Shown piece by piece: positions 55,311 through 64,000 of a stretch of 64,000 nucleotides of DNA (its first letter is position 1; each line of letters opens with the position of its first letter). This stretch comes from Hexactinellida sp. DTS-2022 (lineage: Eukaryota; Porifera; Hexactinellida), in NCBI GenBank assembly GCA_028753945.1, contig JAPNXP010000005.1:4464001-4528000 (forward strand), given 5' to 3'. Made by a program: the position numbers and the translations under genes. The notes beneath the pieces are model-generated. The model made no database searches, was not told the origin of the DNA, and saw only the letters and a list, made by a program, of their open reading frames with translations.

Positions 55311-57970
55311 TTGCTGTTTTGTATATACACGAATATCAATGTGTTTGATGCGTTTAAACTTTGCATGAATAATAGAAATAACTTCACTTCTTACATTTCG
55401 AATGTATTTAGGAAAATCCCATCTTCTTCTTTTGCATTCTTATGGGTAGGATTATTTAGTTGGAGAGAACTCTTTCTTAAAATTCCCATAACTCTTAAAA
55501 CTCTACCGAATGTACCTATCAGTTTCGATGCTAACTATCTTTTCGAAACATTCAACAACTGTTGGCTACTAGAGCTGGCCCATATGGAGATTGGACAAAT
55601 ACCTAGTCTTTGGAAAGTTCTTATGAAAACACTCGTTGTATTCTGTTTTATTTAAGTGTCGTCACTCGTCAGTTTACTATTTTTTTCTCTCTACCTAACC
55701 TCAATATTTTTTAATTCTTATATGGCTGATAAGTGCAATTGAGAATGTACAGCACTATAGCAAGCTGAATTTGGTCTGCATTGCAATTCATTTAGCAATC
55801 TCTGCTGTGTTCCAAAGCATATTACGTAACACTATGGAATACGGGTTATTGACAACAGCTATATATCAAAGGGTACTCTCCATGTCCCTTACACAAATAC
55901 AGAGCTTATCGGTTGGTAATATTCTGACAATAATAACTTCCGATCTTTATAAATTTGATATATTCTTCAATAACGTTCCGTATATATTCATAAATCATAA
56001 CTCCCATTGGTATACAGTGGACTCTCCGAATAACGGACACGTTGGGGAAATGGCTTCTGTCCGTTGTAGAGAGTTGTCCGCTTCTCGGAGACTGGTCCAT
56101 AATTATTACATGTATGGTAATTTAATTTCGTTCCAAGAGGCTTGTCCGTTATAGAGGGGTTGTCCGCTTCTAGGAGTGTCCGTTTTGGGAGACTCCACTG
56201 TACTCTTAATCACTGGACTATCAAGCATTGAATTTGGTTGGTTATCCATCCTCATAATCTTATTCTTTATTATTCACTTTATGGCTCAGTTAGGGCTTGG
56301 GTGTGTATATTGTATCCCATTTACCAACGAGCTTTGAGGTACTGTGACCAAAGGAACAAATGCATGCGCGAATTTATTGAAGGATTTCGAATTATAAAAT
56401 GCTTCGCTTGGCAGTATGCTGTTGTCAATGCAATAATATATATCAGGAAGAAAGAATTTTTCACAATTCTAGCACATTTGTTTTTCAAATCTCTATTAAA
56501 TTCTCTGTCCGTTTCAATTCCACTCCTCTATACTTTCTCATTTTGTTTGAGTGCATACGTACTATCAGGTGGGGTCTTAACTTCCAATAGAGTATTTGGC
56601 TTCCTTGCCTTTATGAGGTTGTACCAGAGTTGTTTCACGAGCTCAACGTTTGGAATTTCAGTTCTCAGTGAATTATGTGTGAGTGTAAATCGCGTTAGAG
56701 ATGTATTATTGCTTCCTATTAGGAAGAGTGCTTGCTTAGCGAAGAAACAAGAGTTCCGATTTGAAACTGAGATACCCATAGAAGTTGCTAGTCTAACAGC
56801 TGGACGAATGAAGAAGGATCAACAAGTTGAAACTTGTATTCACAATATTTCTATTAACTTATGGAAAGGACAAAGTATGTCTGTTATTGGAAAAGTGGGA
56901 GCTGCAAAATCCTCTCACTTGCTAGCACTGATGAACGAACTAGATATAGTGAGTGGGATAATTGAACTGTTTGGGTCTTGTGTGTATGTTCCTCAAAATC
57001 ATGGATTCTCTCTATTTCAATTCGTGACAATATAACCTATGGCAGGGAATGGGATGAAGACTGGTGTAAACAAGTGGTGTCTTCCTGCTGTTTGGAAGTT
57101 GATTTCCGACAAATGAAGGATGGAGACCTTACAATAGTTGGTGAGAGAGGCATCACGCTTAGTGGCGGTCAGAAAGCCAGAATAAGTCTAGCAGAGCTTT
57201 CTATTACAACTCTGATATCTATCTACTGGATGATCCTCTGAGCTCTGTCGATCCAGAAGTAGCGAGGCGTCTGTTCTCTGTGTTCAGGGAGGGAATACTC
57301 TCAAAAAAAACAGTAATCCTAGCTACGCACCAACTTCAGTTCGCAATTCAGATTGACCAAATACTCCTCTTAGAATCTGGGAAACAGGTAGCGTATGGAA
57401 AATATTCTGACATACGATAGCGATATAACCCTTCATTCAAAGAATACTGGCAAGTTTTGTGGAATACTTCAACAAGCATGATAAACAAAGAAATCAATCA
57501 AACCATCAGTGAACCACAAAGTGTACATTATTCGAAAACAACAGAACCAGTATTAAACGAGACACAGATTCGACTGAAAAAGTCACCCACTATAATGGAA
57601 TATCTCTATTTATATATGCAAAATATATCTGGACAGGCGGTAAGTACCTCGGCGTAGTATCTCTCTTGTTCTTTTCATTGGTACCATATTTTCCTATTGT
57701 AAAAGGCACCAGCTATTGCCTAGTTTGGTGGATTATTGCTCAAGAATCCAATTTCACCTCATCATCTATTAATAACACAGTACAATATTTTAATCCTCTC
57801 ATTCTCCTCTCTATACTTCAACAAGTGATACTTTTGTTGGTATTTGTTTGTTGATCAGTGTGCTTATGTTGTCCGCAGCTCTAACTTTTTCTTGAATTCC
57901 AGCATTTTCTTCTTATCGACTACACATAACTCTGTTATGGAGAGTCCTCTGTACGTTCTACTATAAGCTT
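55311..57970 (+). pseudogene. ABCC/MRP-type ABC transporter, decayed and truncated
   Basis: Pieces in order: FDANYLFETFNNCW and PSLWKVLMKT (the ABCC lead-in to the first membrane domain, about 55.5-55.65 kb), AIYQRVLSMSL, YCDQRNKCMREFIEGFRIIK (the ABCC coupling helix) and several membrane helices to about 56.7 kb. Then comes nucleotide-binding domain 1, with a Walker-A-like GKVGAAKSS (Ala for the usual Gly), the VPQN Q-loop, the LSGGQKARISLA signature, LLDDPLSSVD and an ATHQLQFA His loop. The start of the second membrane domain ends near 57970 at a dispersed repeat. Domain 2 ATPase is absent. The frame shifts near 57.0, 57.2 and 57.65 kb, and a TAG follows the first ATPase domain. A mariner MITE (56015-56200) interrupts the first membrane domain. 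No introns are evident. It would have been a membrane exporter; now a relic. Confidence 0.82.
56015..56200. mobile_element. Tc1/mariner-type MITE in the ABC gene
   Basis: A 186-bp element with inverted ends CAGTGGACTCTCC and GGGAGACTCCACTG and TA on both sides. Internal GTCCGTT/AACGGAC and GTCCGCTTCT repeats. Confidence 0.88.
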
Positions 57971-58215
57971 GAGTGAAATGCTCCTAATGTATCAATTTTT
58001 AATTTGCCTTGTATTTAGGGCATTACTTTAATTATTTGGGCATTGTCATGTGATTTTCTAATTTAATAAACTATTAATATTTATTGTCTGGCATAGGATA
58101 ATGTAATGTGCACATTAATGGAAATAAAAAATAAAAATACAATTCCGTCCGCCGTCCGTATTTTCTGAAAAAATCCGGATGATAAACAATTTATTTATTT
58201 AACCTGGCCTAAGTC
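57965..58215. repeat. Dispersed repeat truncating the ABC gene
   Basis: CTTGAGTGAAATGCTCCTAA through AATTATTTGG matches the reverse complement of 43457-43545. The CCGTCCG...GATGATAAACAA part resembles 43585-43625. It begins where the transporter reading stops. Confidence 0.7.
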
Positions 58216-58649
58216 ATTAAGTAATATGTTTGTGAATACTCAGTGAGATAATTCAAATGCTCCTCAGATACTAAATAGTAGATTGACATGTAAACATGAT
58301 GAGAGATAGCTTGAAAAACATAGGTCAATGGTTAATAATAATTTCAGCTTACAATAATTGAGAAAATACATTGATACAATAGCTCCGGCTATTAATAATT
58401 TTGGATAGAAGAGAGATACTCCTTTTGGATCCATTCCAATGTCTATAATATGTGAAGAGAATGCTACCATTGCTTCATGACCTCCTAACTCCTTCAATAA
58501 TGCTATGACGATCACTTATAAGAGAGGTTTAATCCCACTCCATCTCTTGAAGGCTCTCATACCCCCTCTGCCCACTGGGGCGGCGCCAGCACAACTCCCT
58601 TTGGGGGGCGAAAGGGATAGGACCAATGCACTGGAGGGGCAAACCCAAT

Positions 58650-58718
58650 ACAGGTAAACCTCCCAAAGCGGCACAAAATCATTCTCCCGATGGGTGCCGC
58701 TTTGGGAGGTTTACCTGT
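58650..58718. repeat. Perfect 25-bp-arm hairpin
   Basis: Arms 58650-58674 and 58694-58718 (ACAGGTAAACCTCCCAAAGC outward) are exact complements around a 19-base loop. Confidence 0.88.
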
Positions 58719-59129
58719 AGTTGTACACATCCAAAAATTCACATTCAAACCAAAATCAATTTTTTTAAATGACAAACTTAGTTAAATAATCTGTCCTATA
58801 ATAGTATGCGGGGGGCATCTCAGCAAAACGGCTAATTATGGACTCCCTGTCTAGGGCGTGTAGCATTTCCGCATTAAGTACTCCTATATCAGACAAGCGA
58901 GTTCCCGCCTCCCCCCTCGCGCCCAGCTAATCTTATTGCTCAGTGGCTCAGTTCTTTAGTACTTTTGCATCAGTATCAATGGCATTATCGTGTAGGTAGT
59001 GTAAAGTTCTCTTGGCTCTGACTTATAAACCTTCACGAATATACCACACGGGTGAGGAAGGATTAAATTGGAAAAAGAGCAAAACAAAATGTTTAAATAA
59101 ATCCAATTATTGCCAACCATCTAAATGAT
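58719..59129. other. Gene-free stretch
   Basis: No recognisable gene or repeat. The GC-rich patch GCCTCCCCCCTCGCGCCCAG is at about 58906-58926. Confidence 0.45.
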
Positions 59130-59399
59130 AACCAATTCCTAATAAATATACGATAAACAATCCAATCCTAGCAAAGAACTCATATCTCCTTGTCGTCACC
59201 CGTCTCTGGCTATCTAAAGTTATCTTAGGAATGTAGTTGAGAACACAAACTGTTATAATTCCATTATTAAAGCCGATTAATGCCACTCCAATGATTATGC
59301 AGGCTGTTGAACTAGCTATTATGATTAATATATTGTATACCCTAATCCCCTAGCACACAACTTACTGTTGTATAGAGTTGATATTGATAATATGAGTCC

Positions 59400-59680
59400 C
59401 CTAGTGCCTCCTGAGTCCTGAGTACCGTCCTTGGGAAAGACGGTAGGTGGCAATACGGAGGAAGCTAGGAAGTCAGACCCGGCAGTCCGCTGGTAAGCAT
59501 GTGGAAGGACATATGGACAGTACGCATGGTGGTCGAGGGTTACCCTCCTGATGAGTCCCTGCAATGGGACGAAACCACTCAACATAACATCCCTATGGGT
59601 TTGGGGTCGGATATAGCGACTAGTCTTCATACTAGATCGTGACCTCAGCTCATAACATATTAAGTAAACCTGCATAAGGG
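59400..59680 (+). repeat. GC-richer repeat carrying a hammerhead ribozyme
   Basis: A 280-base block of distinctly higher GC than its surroundings. It contains the hairpin CCGTCCTTGGGAAAGACGG (59427-59445) and the ribozyme at 59528-59579, and ends near CTCAGCTCATAACATATT. Blocks like this occur in ribozyme-bearing retroelements and retrozymes, but no reverse transcriptase is nearby and only one ribozyme copy is in the window. A Helitron-like tail remnant (CTGAGACCGTAGGGTTCGTA) follows at about 59700. Confidence 0.55.
59528..59579 (+). ncRNA. Hammerhead ribozyme (stem-III-open, type III topology)
   Basis: The core is complete and in the right order. Stem III strand GGTGGT (59528-59533), then C17 of the GTC cleavage triplet (59534). 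Stem I is GAGGG/CCCTC closed by TTA (59535-59547), followed by CTGATGA (59548-59554). Stem II is GTCCC/GGGAC with loop TGCAAT (59555-59570), then GAA and the returning stem III strand ACCACT (59574-59579; one G-U pair). Predicted self-cleavage is after 59534. All invariant core bases of the family are present. Loops I and II are small, so activity may depend on Mg2+ or dimerisation. Confidence 0.85.
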
Positions 59681-59779
59681 GCTAATCCGTCGCGAATTAA
59701 CTGAGACCGTAGGGTTCGTAATAAATAAAGATTCGATAACTATAATACAAAACATATGAGAATATGTTGAATATTAAAG

Positions 59780-62006
59780 CTACAAATATAATAGTATGTA
59801 GAGAGAATCATCTAATATGATCTCTAAGAGAGTACTGTCTTTGAAAGGAGTCTCGCTTCCTTCCAGTTGAAACCTAACAATCATTTGTTCTAGGTCACTC
59901 AACTTGATTTTGCTACAAATAATCGCCATCCTTTTATTCTTCACAATTTCGAATAATCTGAGTGTCCAAGCAGATGGATTCATCACACGATCCAGTAACG
60001 TAACCAATACAAAATCGCATTGAGGAATTTCGTTAGCCAACGAAGTAAACTGCTTGAATTCCAAATTTTCAATTTTTGTGTTGTTCCCTATTTGAAATCC
60101 CTCAAATGTCTCATGTTCTTTCCCATTCTTAACATTCAGACAGAAATTTATCAGCCTACCTGAATAGTCTATCCCTAACACAGAATTAAATTCACTGGAT
60201 AATTCGAAGCAAAGCATACCAAAGCCACATCCAATGTGTATAAAGGAACCTGATCCATGATCCAGTTTACGTATATACTCAATGATAACATTGTTATAGG
60301 CAAGGGAGGAAGTAATTTCTTGGTTAAAACCATCATCAAGCTCAATTGTCAATTGTTTATTAGAACTCGGAATAAAACTTTTTTAATTCAAACCAAATAC
60401 AGAAGGTTTGCTGTGTACAAACCCATAATCAACTACAAATGGTTGAGAGCTGCAGAGACGAACTGGAGTGTCGTCTTTGTTGATGGCTTCCACCAGACGG
60501 AATCCAGCATGCTGAAAGAAATGACGCCTAAAAGCATTGCGACAATAACGTGAAGCAAAACTACCACTGGACATAAAGGATCCACCTAACATCAAGTTGT
60601 GTCTACCGTCAAACAATGAAGTAGAATAGTCATCGTAAAGGTTATGAGTCTCAAAACCTTTGAGACCATTAAAATGACATTCAGTCCATTACCATACATT
60701 CCCATATGTATCATAGAAACCAGCATCAGATGGAGGGAACAAATTGACAGGCGTAGAAGAGCAGAATTGTAGATTAGAGTTTAAGTTGGGTTTGTCGTTG
60801 AATGCTGGATCAGAACAATTTCCTGATTCGGCAGGTAGTTCTCTGCCCCGCATGAGGTGATGTTCAGCTTCAGTAGGGAGTCTGGTGTAATTACCTGTCC
60901 AATTGCAGAAAGCTTTAGCTTCATGGTAGTCGACATTAACAGGCCAGCTCCAAGGCATCTCAATAACGTCAAACATGGCTCTGTAAAGGTAATTATCTCC
61001 TTGATTAAGCGATTTAAAATTTGCAGATGAAGTGGCTGTATGTTCACTACTGGTATTCAAATTTGTTTCTGGTTTGCAGTGCGAATAATTATTGAGGTTC
61101 CCTCCACAGATGGACACACATCCATGTTGACACACCCATAAATGTGGGTGTAAAGGTTTAGCAAATACAACCCATTCCCATCCCTCTTCTGTCCAAAATT
61201 CCTTCGTTTTGTAACCACCAGTTTCTACAAATTTAATAAACTGTTCATTCGTGACGAGATACTGTGAAGCTCTGAATGCAGGAGTTTCTACAAATTCACT
61301 GCCAAATTCGTTATCCCAGCCGTAAGCTGGAAAATCCTTTGGTTTTCCTAGTTCAACAGTTCCCATAGGAACTTCAATGAAATGGTTCTGCGTGATTTAA
61401 ACTTTTGGTTTTGTTGGTCCATAACTCCAAGCTGAAGGCTTTTGTACTAAATCAACAGGCAGCTCACGCAGCATCACTGAAGAAAGCTCGATGTGAATAC
61501 GAGTGTGATCCATACAAAGCATCAGAGACCACCAAGTGCTGTTTCATGTGATCGGGAGAAATAAAGGAGTTGAATCTATCGTCTTCAAGGATTAATTCAC
61601 GGACTCTACGACGGTAATCCACTATTCTATTGAATTGGGGCCAGTTCAAGGCACCTCCCATCCGAAAATTACAAGTATCATCCCAAGAATTCTCATCAAC
61701 ACCTGTTCAAAGATTTTCTCAAATTCGAAGTCAACTCTCTTTTTGATGAAACCAAGAATTAAACAATTTATTAACAAATACAACAGCTGTATGACCGTAA
61801 TAGAATATGATCGGTAAACGTAATTGATTTGGGGATATGAGGATACTTGATGTATCTTTGAAGCATAAGAACAGCTTTTCATCGAGATCGTATGTTTCCT
61901 CGAAGTAAGTCTTGATTTGAAGTTTAGTACATGTTGCTAGATCAAGCGGCTTCATTGACTGGAACCTCATCTCTTGCCCTGCCTTGCCGGTTAGTAATTG
62001 CCTCAT
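59780..62006 (-). pseudogene. ovoA: Ovothiol synthase OvoA, full-length but broken
   Basis: OvoA joins cysteine and histidine oxidatively (iron-dependent) and can methylate the thiohistidine product. Pieces in order: LRLPIIFYYGHTAVVFVNKL (DinB-like part), GVDENSWDD, HTRIHIELSSVMLRELP (two iron-binding His), then the FGE-sulfatase-like domain (YGWDNEFG, GGYKTKEFWTEEGW, WPVNVDYHEAKAFCNW, RLPTEAEH, DGRHNLMLGGSF, FFQHAGFR). Last comes a SAM methyltransferase domain (IHIGCGFGMLCFEL, GIDYS). The span of about 740 codons equals a whole OvoA without introns. Frame changes near 61.76, 61.70 and 61.52 kb and in-frame TAA codons near 61.38, 60.69 and 60.38 kb show it is not functional as it stands. Either a dead paralogue or a retrocopy; ovothiol synthesis would need another copy. 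Confidence 0.85.
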
Positions 62007-62089
62007 GATTTTGAGTCGAATATTTAGTTTGTTAATTAAAACAAATCAAGGATGGTAGTTTGATAGACTTTAAAAGTTTAGTAACACGT

Positions 62090-62153
62090 GTTGCAGTGTA
62101 TTAGAGAACTTAGTGAGTCCTCGTACACACTAAGTTCTCTAATACACTGCAAC
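62090..62153. repeat. Perfect 26-bp-arm hairpin
   Basis: Arms 62090-62115 and 62128-62153 (GTTGCAGTGTATTAGAGAAC outward) around a 12-base loop, next to a TATA run. Minimal foldback element. Its GTTGCAG ends recall the GTTGCAGG ends of the 5181-9513 element. Confidence 0.85.
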
Positions 62154-62176
62154 ATATATACGTATATATATATATA

Positions 62177-63331
62177 GGAATCCTTCGGTCTCGGTCGCTT
62201 CGCGACCTTTGTTCGTTCGTGTTAGACACTACGCAACACAATTAACGGCCGCTTCGCGGCCTTTCCCCTCAAAATATCACTCATTATAAATAAGTTAAAC
62301 TTGTGGCTTGTAAATTAATGTAGTTGATCCAGTTCAGTTTGTTGTTATTTTGGAACCAAGCCAAGGTTTGTGAACTAATTAATTTATTAATGCTATTTAT
62401 AAGCCCAATTTTACCTTCTGCATAATAAATTGTTTGGTTAATTCGCTACATTACTCTCATTCTATATGTCATTTATTATTCAGAAAAAAGATAGTAAATT
62501 GTTGAATAGCTTGATAGTAATATTATGCATACTTATGTGATTGACGTAAGCAAATAAAACATCACCAATAGAGTAAACTGATGGAAACAGGCACGCAGCT
62601 ACGGGGGGAGGACGAGGGGGGGCGACTGCCCCCCCAAAGTACTTCTCGCCCCCCCTCCCAAGAGAATTTAGGAAGTGTTCGTTATAGTAAATAGAGTGAT
62701 TCGTCCCCCCCTTGCCCCCCCGACTTCCTGCACTTGCCCCCCCCAAGGCCCCAACATAAAACTTGCCCCCCTGAATTATATACTCTAGCTACGTGCCTGG
62801 ATGGAAAGCCAAACAGGATTACTCAAAGTAAGCAATTTCGGAAATAATGTAGGTGAAGATTAAAAATCACCAAACCTCAATATGTGCAATGAGGCAGCAA
62901 TAGGAGGTTACATTTTTGTTAATACGTGTACCTGGCACATATTAAATGTGAAATTAAAAAAATTGTAGAGACGCAATACAATATGTTTTAGAATGTGACA
63001 AAATTTGATGTCCACTGAATCAAGATTGTAATAGCTGAATCCCAATTAGTTCCCATGTGACGTCACAATCTCATAAATCGGTATATATGTGTCTCATTGT
63101 ATGTAGTGTTATCATCTAAAATGTGGACGAATCGGATAAAAACTGAGTTATTCCCAAATATGTGCTTTTTGACTTCATAATCCGTTATTTCATTTAGAAA
63201 ACCAATAAATCGTTGTCAGCGTGAAAAATTACCACTTCATGCAAATTCTCAGATTTCTAGAGCATATGGCCTTTCCTATTTATTCTGGACAAACACACAA
63301 ACACACAACAATTGTGCTTTTAATATATAGA
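62177..63331 (-). mobile_element. Helitron-like non-autonomous copy 3
   Basis: Read on the minus strand it begins TCTATATATTAAAAGCACAA at 63331. It passes the shared CCAATAAATCG...GACGTCAC body and ends with GGCCGCGAAGCGGCC and GGTCGCGAAGCGACC, then CGAGACCGAAGGATTCCTA near 62177. A hAT-type MITE (62588-62799) is inserted. No gene. It is the shortest of the three and closest to a consensus length. Confidence 0.65.
62588..62799. mobile_element. hAT-type MITE (CAGGCACGCAGC ends), copy 2
   Basis: A 212-bp sister of 25351-25559 with a perfect 8-bp duplication GATGGAAA. The interior is runs of G or C and the shared AGGAAGTGTTCGTTATAGTA. Confidence 0.92.
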
Positions 63332-64000
63332 TAATATTTCGGTTTAGTATAGTGTAATTACAATCAGAGTGGATCATGGCCTGGTCCATGGGTCAAAAAA
63401 GTCATAAACTGAGGGAGGGCTCGAAACTTAAATCTTTTTGTAAACAACAATGTATAATCGTTGCTAAGAATAATATTATTTGCAGTACTTTTCTTGAAAT
63501 AATAACCGGGAAGATAATTGATTTTCTGAGGACATTGACCTTCATAGGATACAGTGAGCTATAAATGGTGAATACAGTAAGATATAAATGCTGAAAAATT
63601 CATAAAATAATAAAAGATATAAACAGTCTATTCCGCTTAATTGGGATACGTTTGTTTCAGGCCTCTTGTCCCAATTAAGCGGACTTCCCATTAACCGAAA
63701 TTTTTATATAAAGTAGCGATCTACTAGCGATTTACAACAATTTCAGTTTTAAACCTGTTGTAACAATTCCTCCACTGCCTGCAGATCATTGAGGCTACTC
63801 ACACCCATAGTATGAACCTTAATATTTTGTGGACCGTTTGGAACTGTCCGTGAACTACAAGGTCATGATGTCTGGTAAATTGCGATTTTACGGAAATCAA
63901 TAAGAAATAGATCCTATTTAGATATTTTGTTATAACATTATCAGAATTTATCAAGATTATTATAATTTGTTCTGATCAATATGAATTTTCTACTGAGCGA
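63332..64000. other. Gene-free right flank
   Basis: A fragment of the CAGAGTGGACC/GGTCCATGGGTC element lies at about 63365-63397. Bases 63628-63690 fold back (TCCGCTTAATTGGGA and TCCCAATTAAGCGGA) like a mariner-type MITE. The rest shows nothing. Confidence 0.5.

Larger units (their letters stand above)
58264..59330 (-). pseudogene. Fragments of an unidentified membrane-protein gene
   Basis: Two minus-strand pieces look like real coding sequence. The first (about 59330-59130) reads IIIGVALIGFNNGIITVCVL, then a basic loop (DSQRRVTTRRYEFFAR) and a further helix (IGLFIVYLLGIGY). The second (58560-58264) reads FKRWSGIKPLL, a stop, then LKELGGHEAMVAFSSHIIDI and a hydrophobic segment (PKLLIAGAIVSMYFL). 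Between them lie non-coding bases and a hairpin. The NNGIIT loop and helix spacing faintly recall nucleoside transporters (SLC29), but I cannot assign a family. In-frame stops suggest decay. Confidence 0.4.

Noticed and set aside
59535-59620. Reading the hammerhead as type I, with stem III downstream
   Set aside because: A GGTC occurs near 59616 but stem I would pair only two bases; the upstream GTC gives all three stems.
59325-59675. 116-residue minus-strand frame
   Set aside because: It is the complement of the GC-richer ribozyme block; the ribozyme structure on the plus strand explains the sequence better.
60383-61390. TAA read as a sense codon in the OvoA gene
   Set aside because: Frame changes occur in the same gene, and the 1859-codon ROCO-caspase and the THAP transposase are free of internal TAA, so the standard code holds and OvoA is simply broken.

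Overview
The window looks like AT-rich nuclear DNA from an invertebrate animal, perhaps an early-branching marine one. This is inferred from a caspase/CARD/ROCO protein, an ovothiol-synthase (OvoA) relic, and a transposon load mixing hAT, MULE, THAP/P-type, Ginger, Tc1/mariner, Harbinger, Helitron-like and Ty3/gypsy elements. No species can be named from the sequence.

Layout. 0.4-5.1 kb: a young Ty3/gypsy element (minus strand) with 150-bp LTRs. 5.2-9.5 kb: a 4.3-kb element with about 400-bp inverted ends built of AAACGCGTTT palindromes, hosting two hAT-type insertions. 9.5-14 kb: a tRNA-like SINE, perfect hairpins, a GCTGTTAACAGC array and dispersed repeats. 14.1-21.1 kb: a MULE split by a nearly whole THAP/P-type transposon. 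21.6-27.2 kb: a Helitron-like copy, a CA microsatellite, an element inside a GATA microsatellite, and a second MULE relic broken by nested MITEs. 27.7-33.1 kb: a decayed Ginger-like transposon with a cysteine-peptidase (USP-like) tail, cut by further MITEs. 33.7-38.4 kb: a second, more broken Ty3/gypsy element of the same general family. 38.6-43.1 kb: nested terminal-inverted-repeat elements.

43.7-49.3 kb holds the one clearly intact host gene: an uninterrupted 1859-codon frame. It encodes two caspase-like domains lacking catalytic residues, a Roc GTPase with a long insertion, a COR domain, a CARD and a C-terminal caspase with complete His/Cys machinery. This single-chain GTPase-CARD-caspase is the best candidate for an undescribed system.

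49.5-63.3 kb: Helitron-like copies (one head-to-tail junction), a hAT pair, a Harbinger fragment, a decayed ABCC-type transporter truncated at a repeat, a decayed membrane-protein gene, a GC-richer repeat carrying a well-formed hammerhead ribozyme, a broken full-length OvoA gene (minus strand), and another Helitron-like copy. Apart from the ROCO-caspase, the host genes here are decayed. The frames of all three recognisable host genes show no clear introns.
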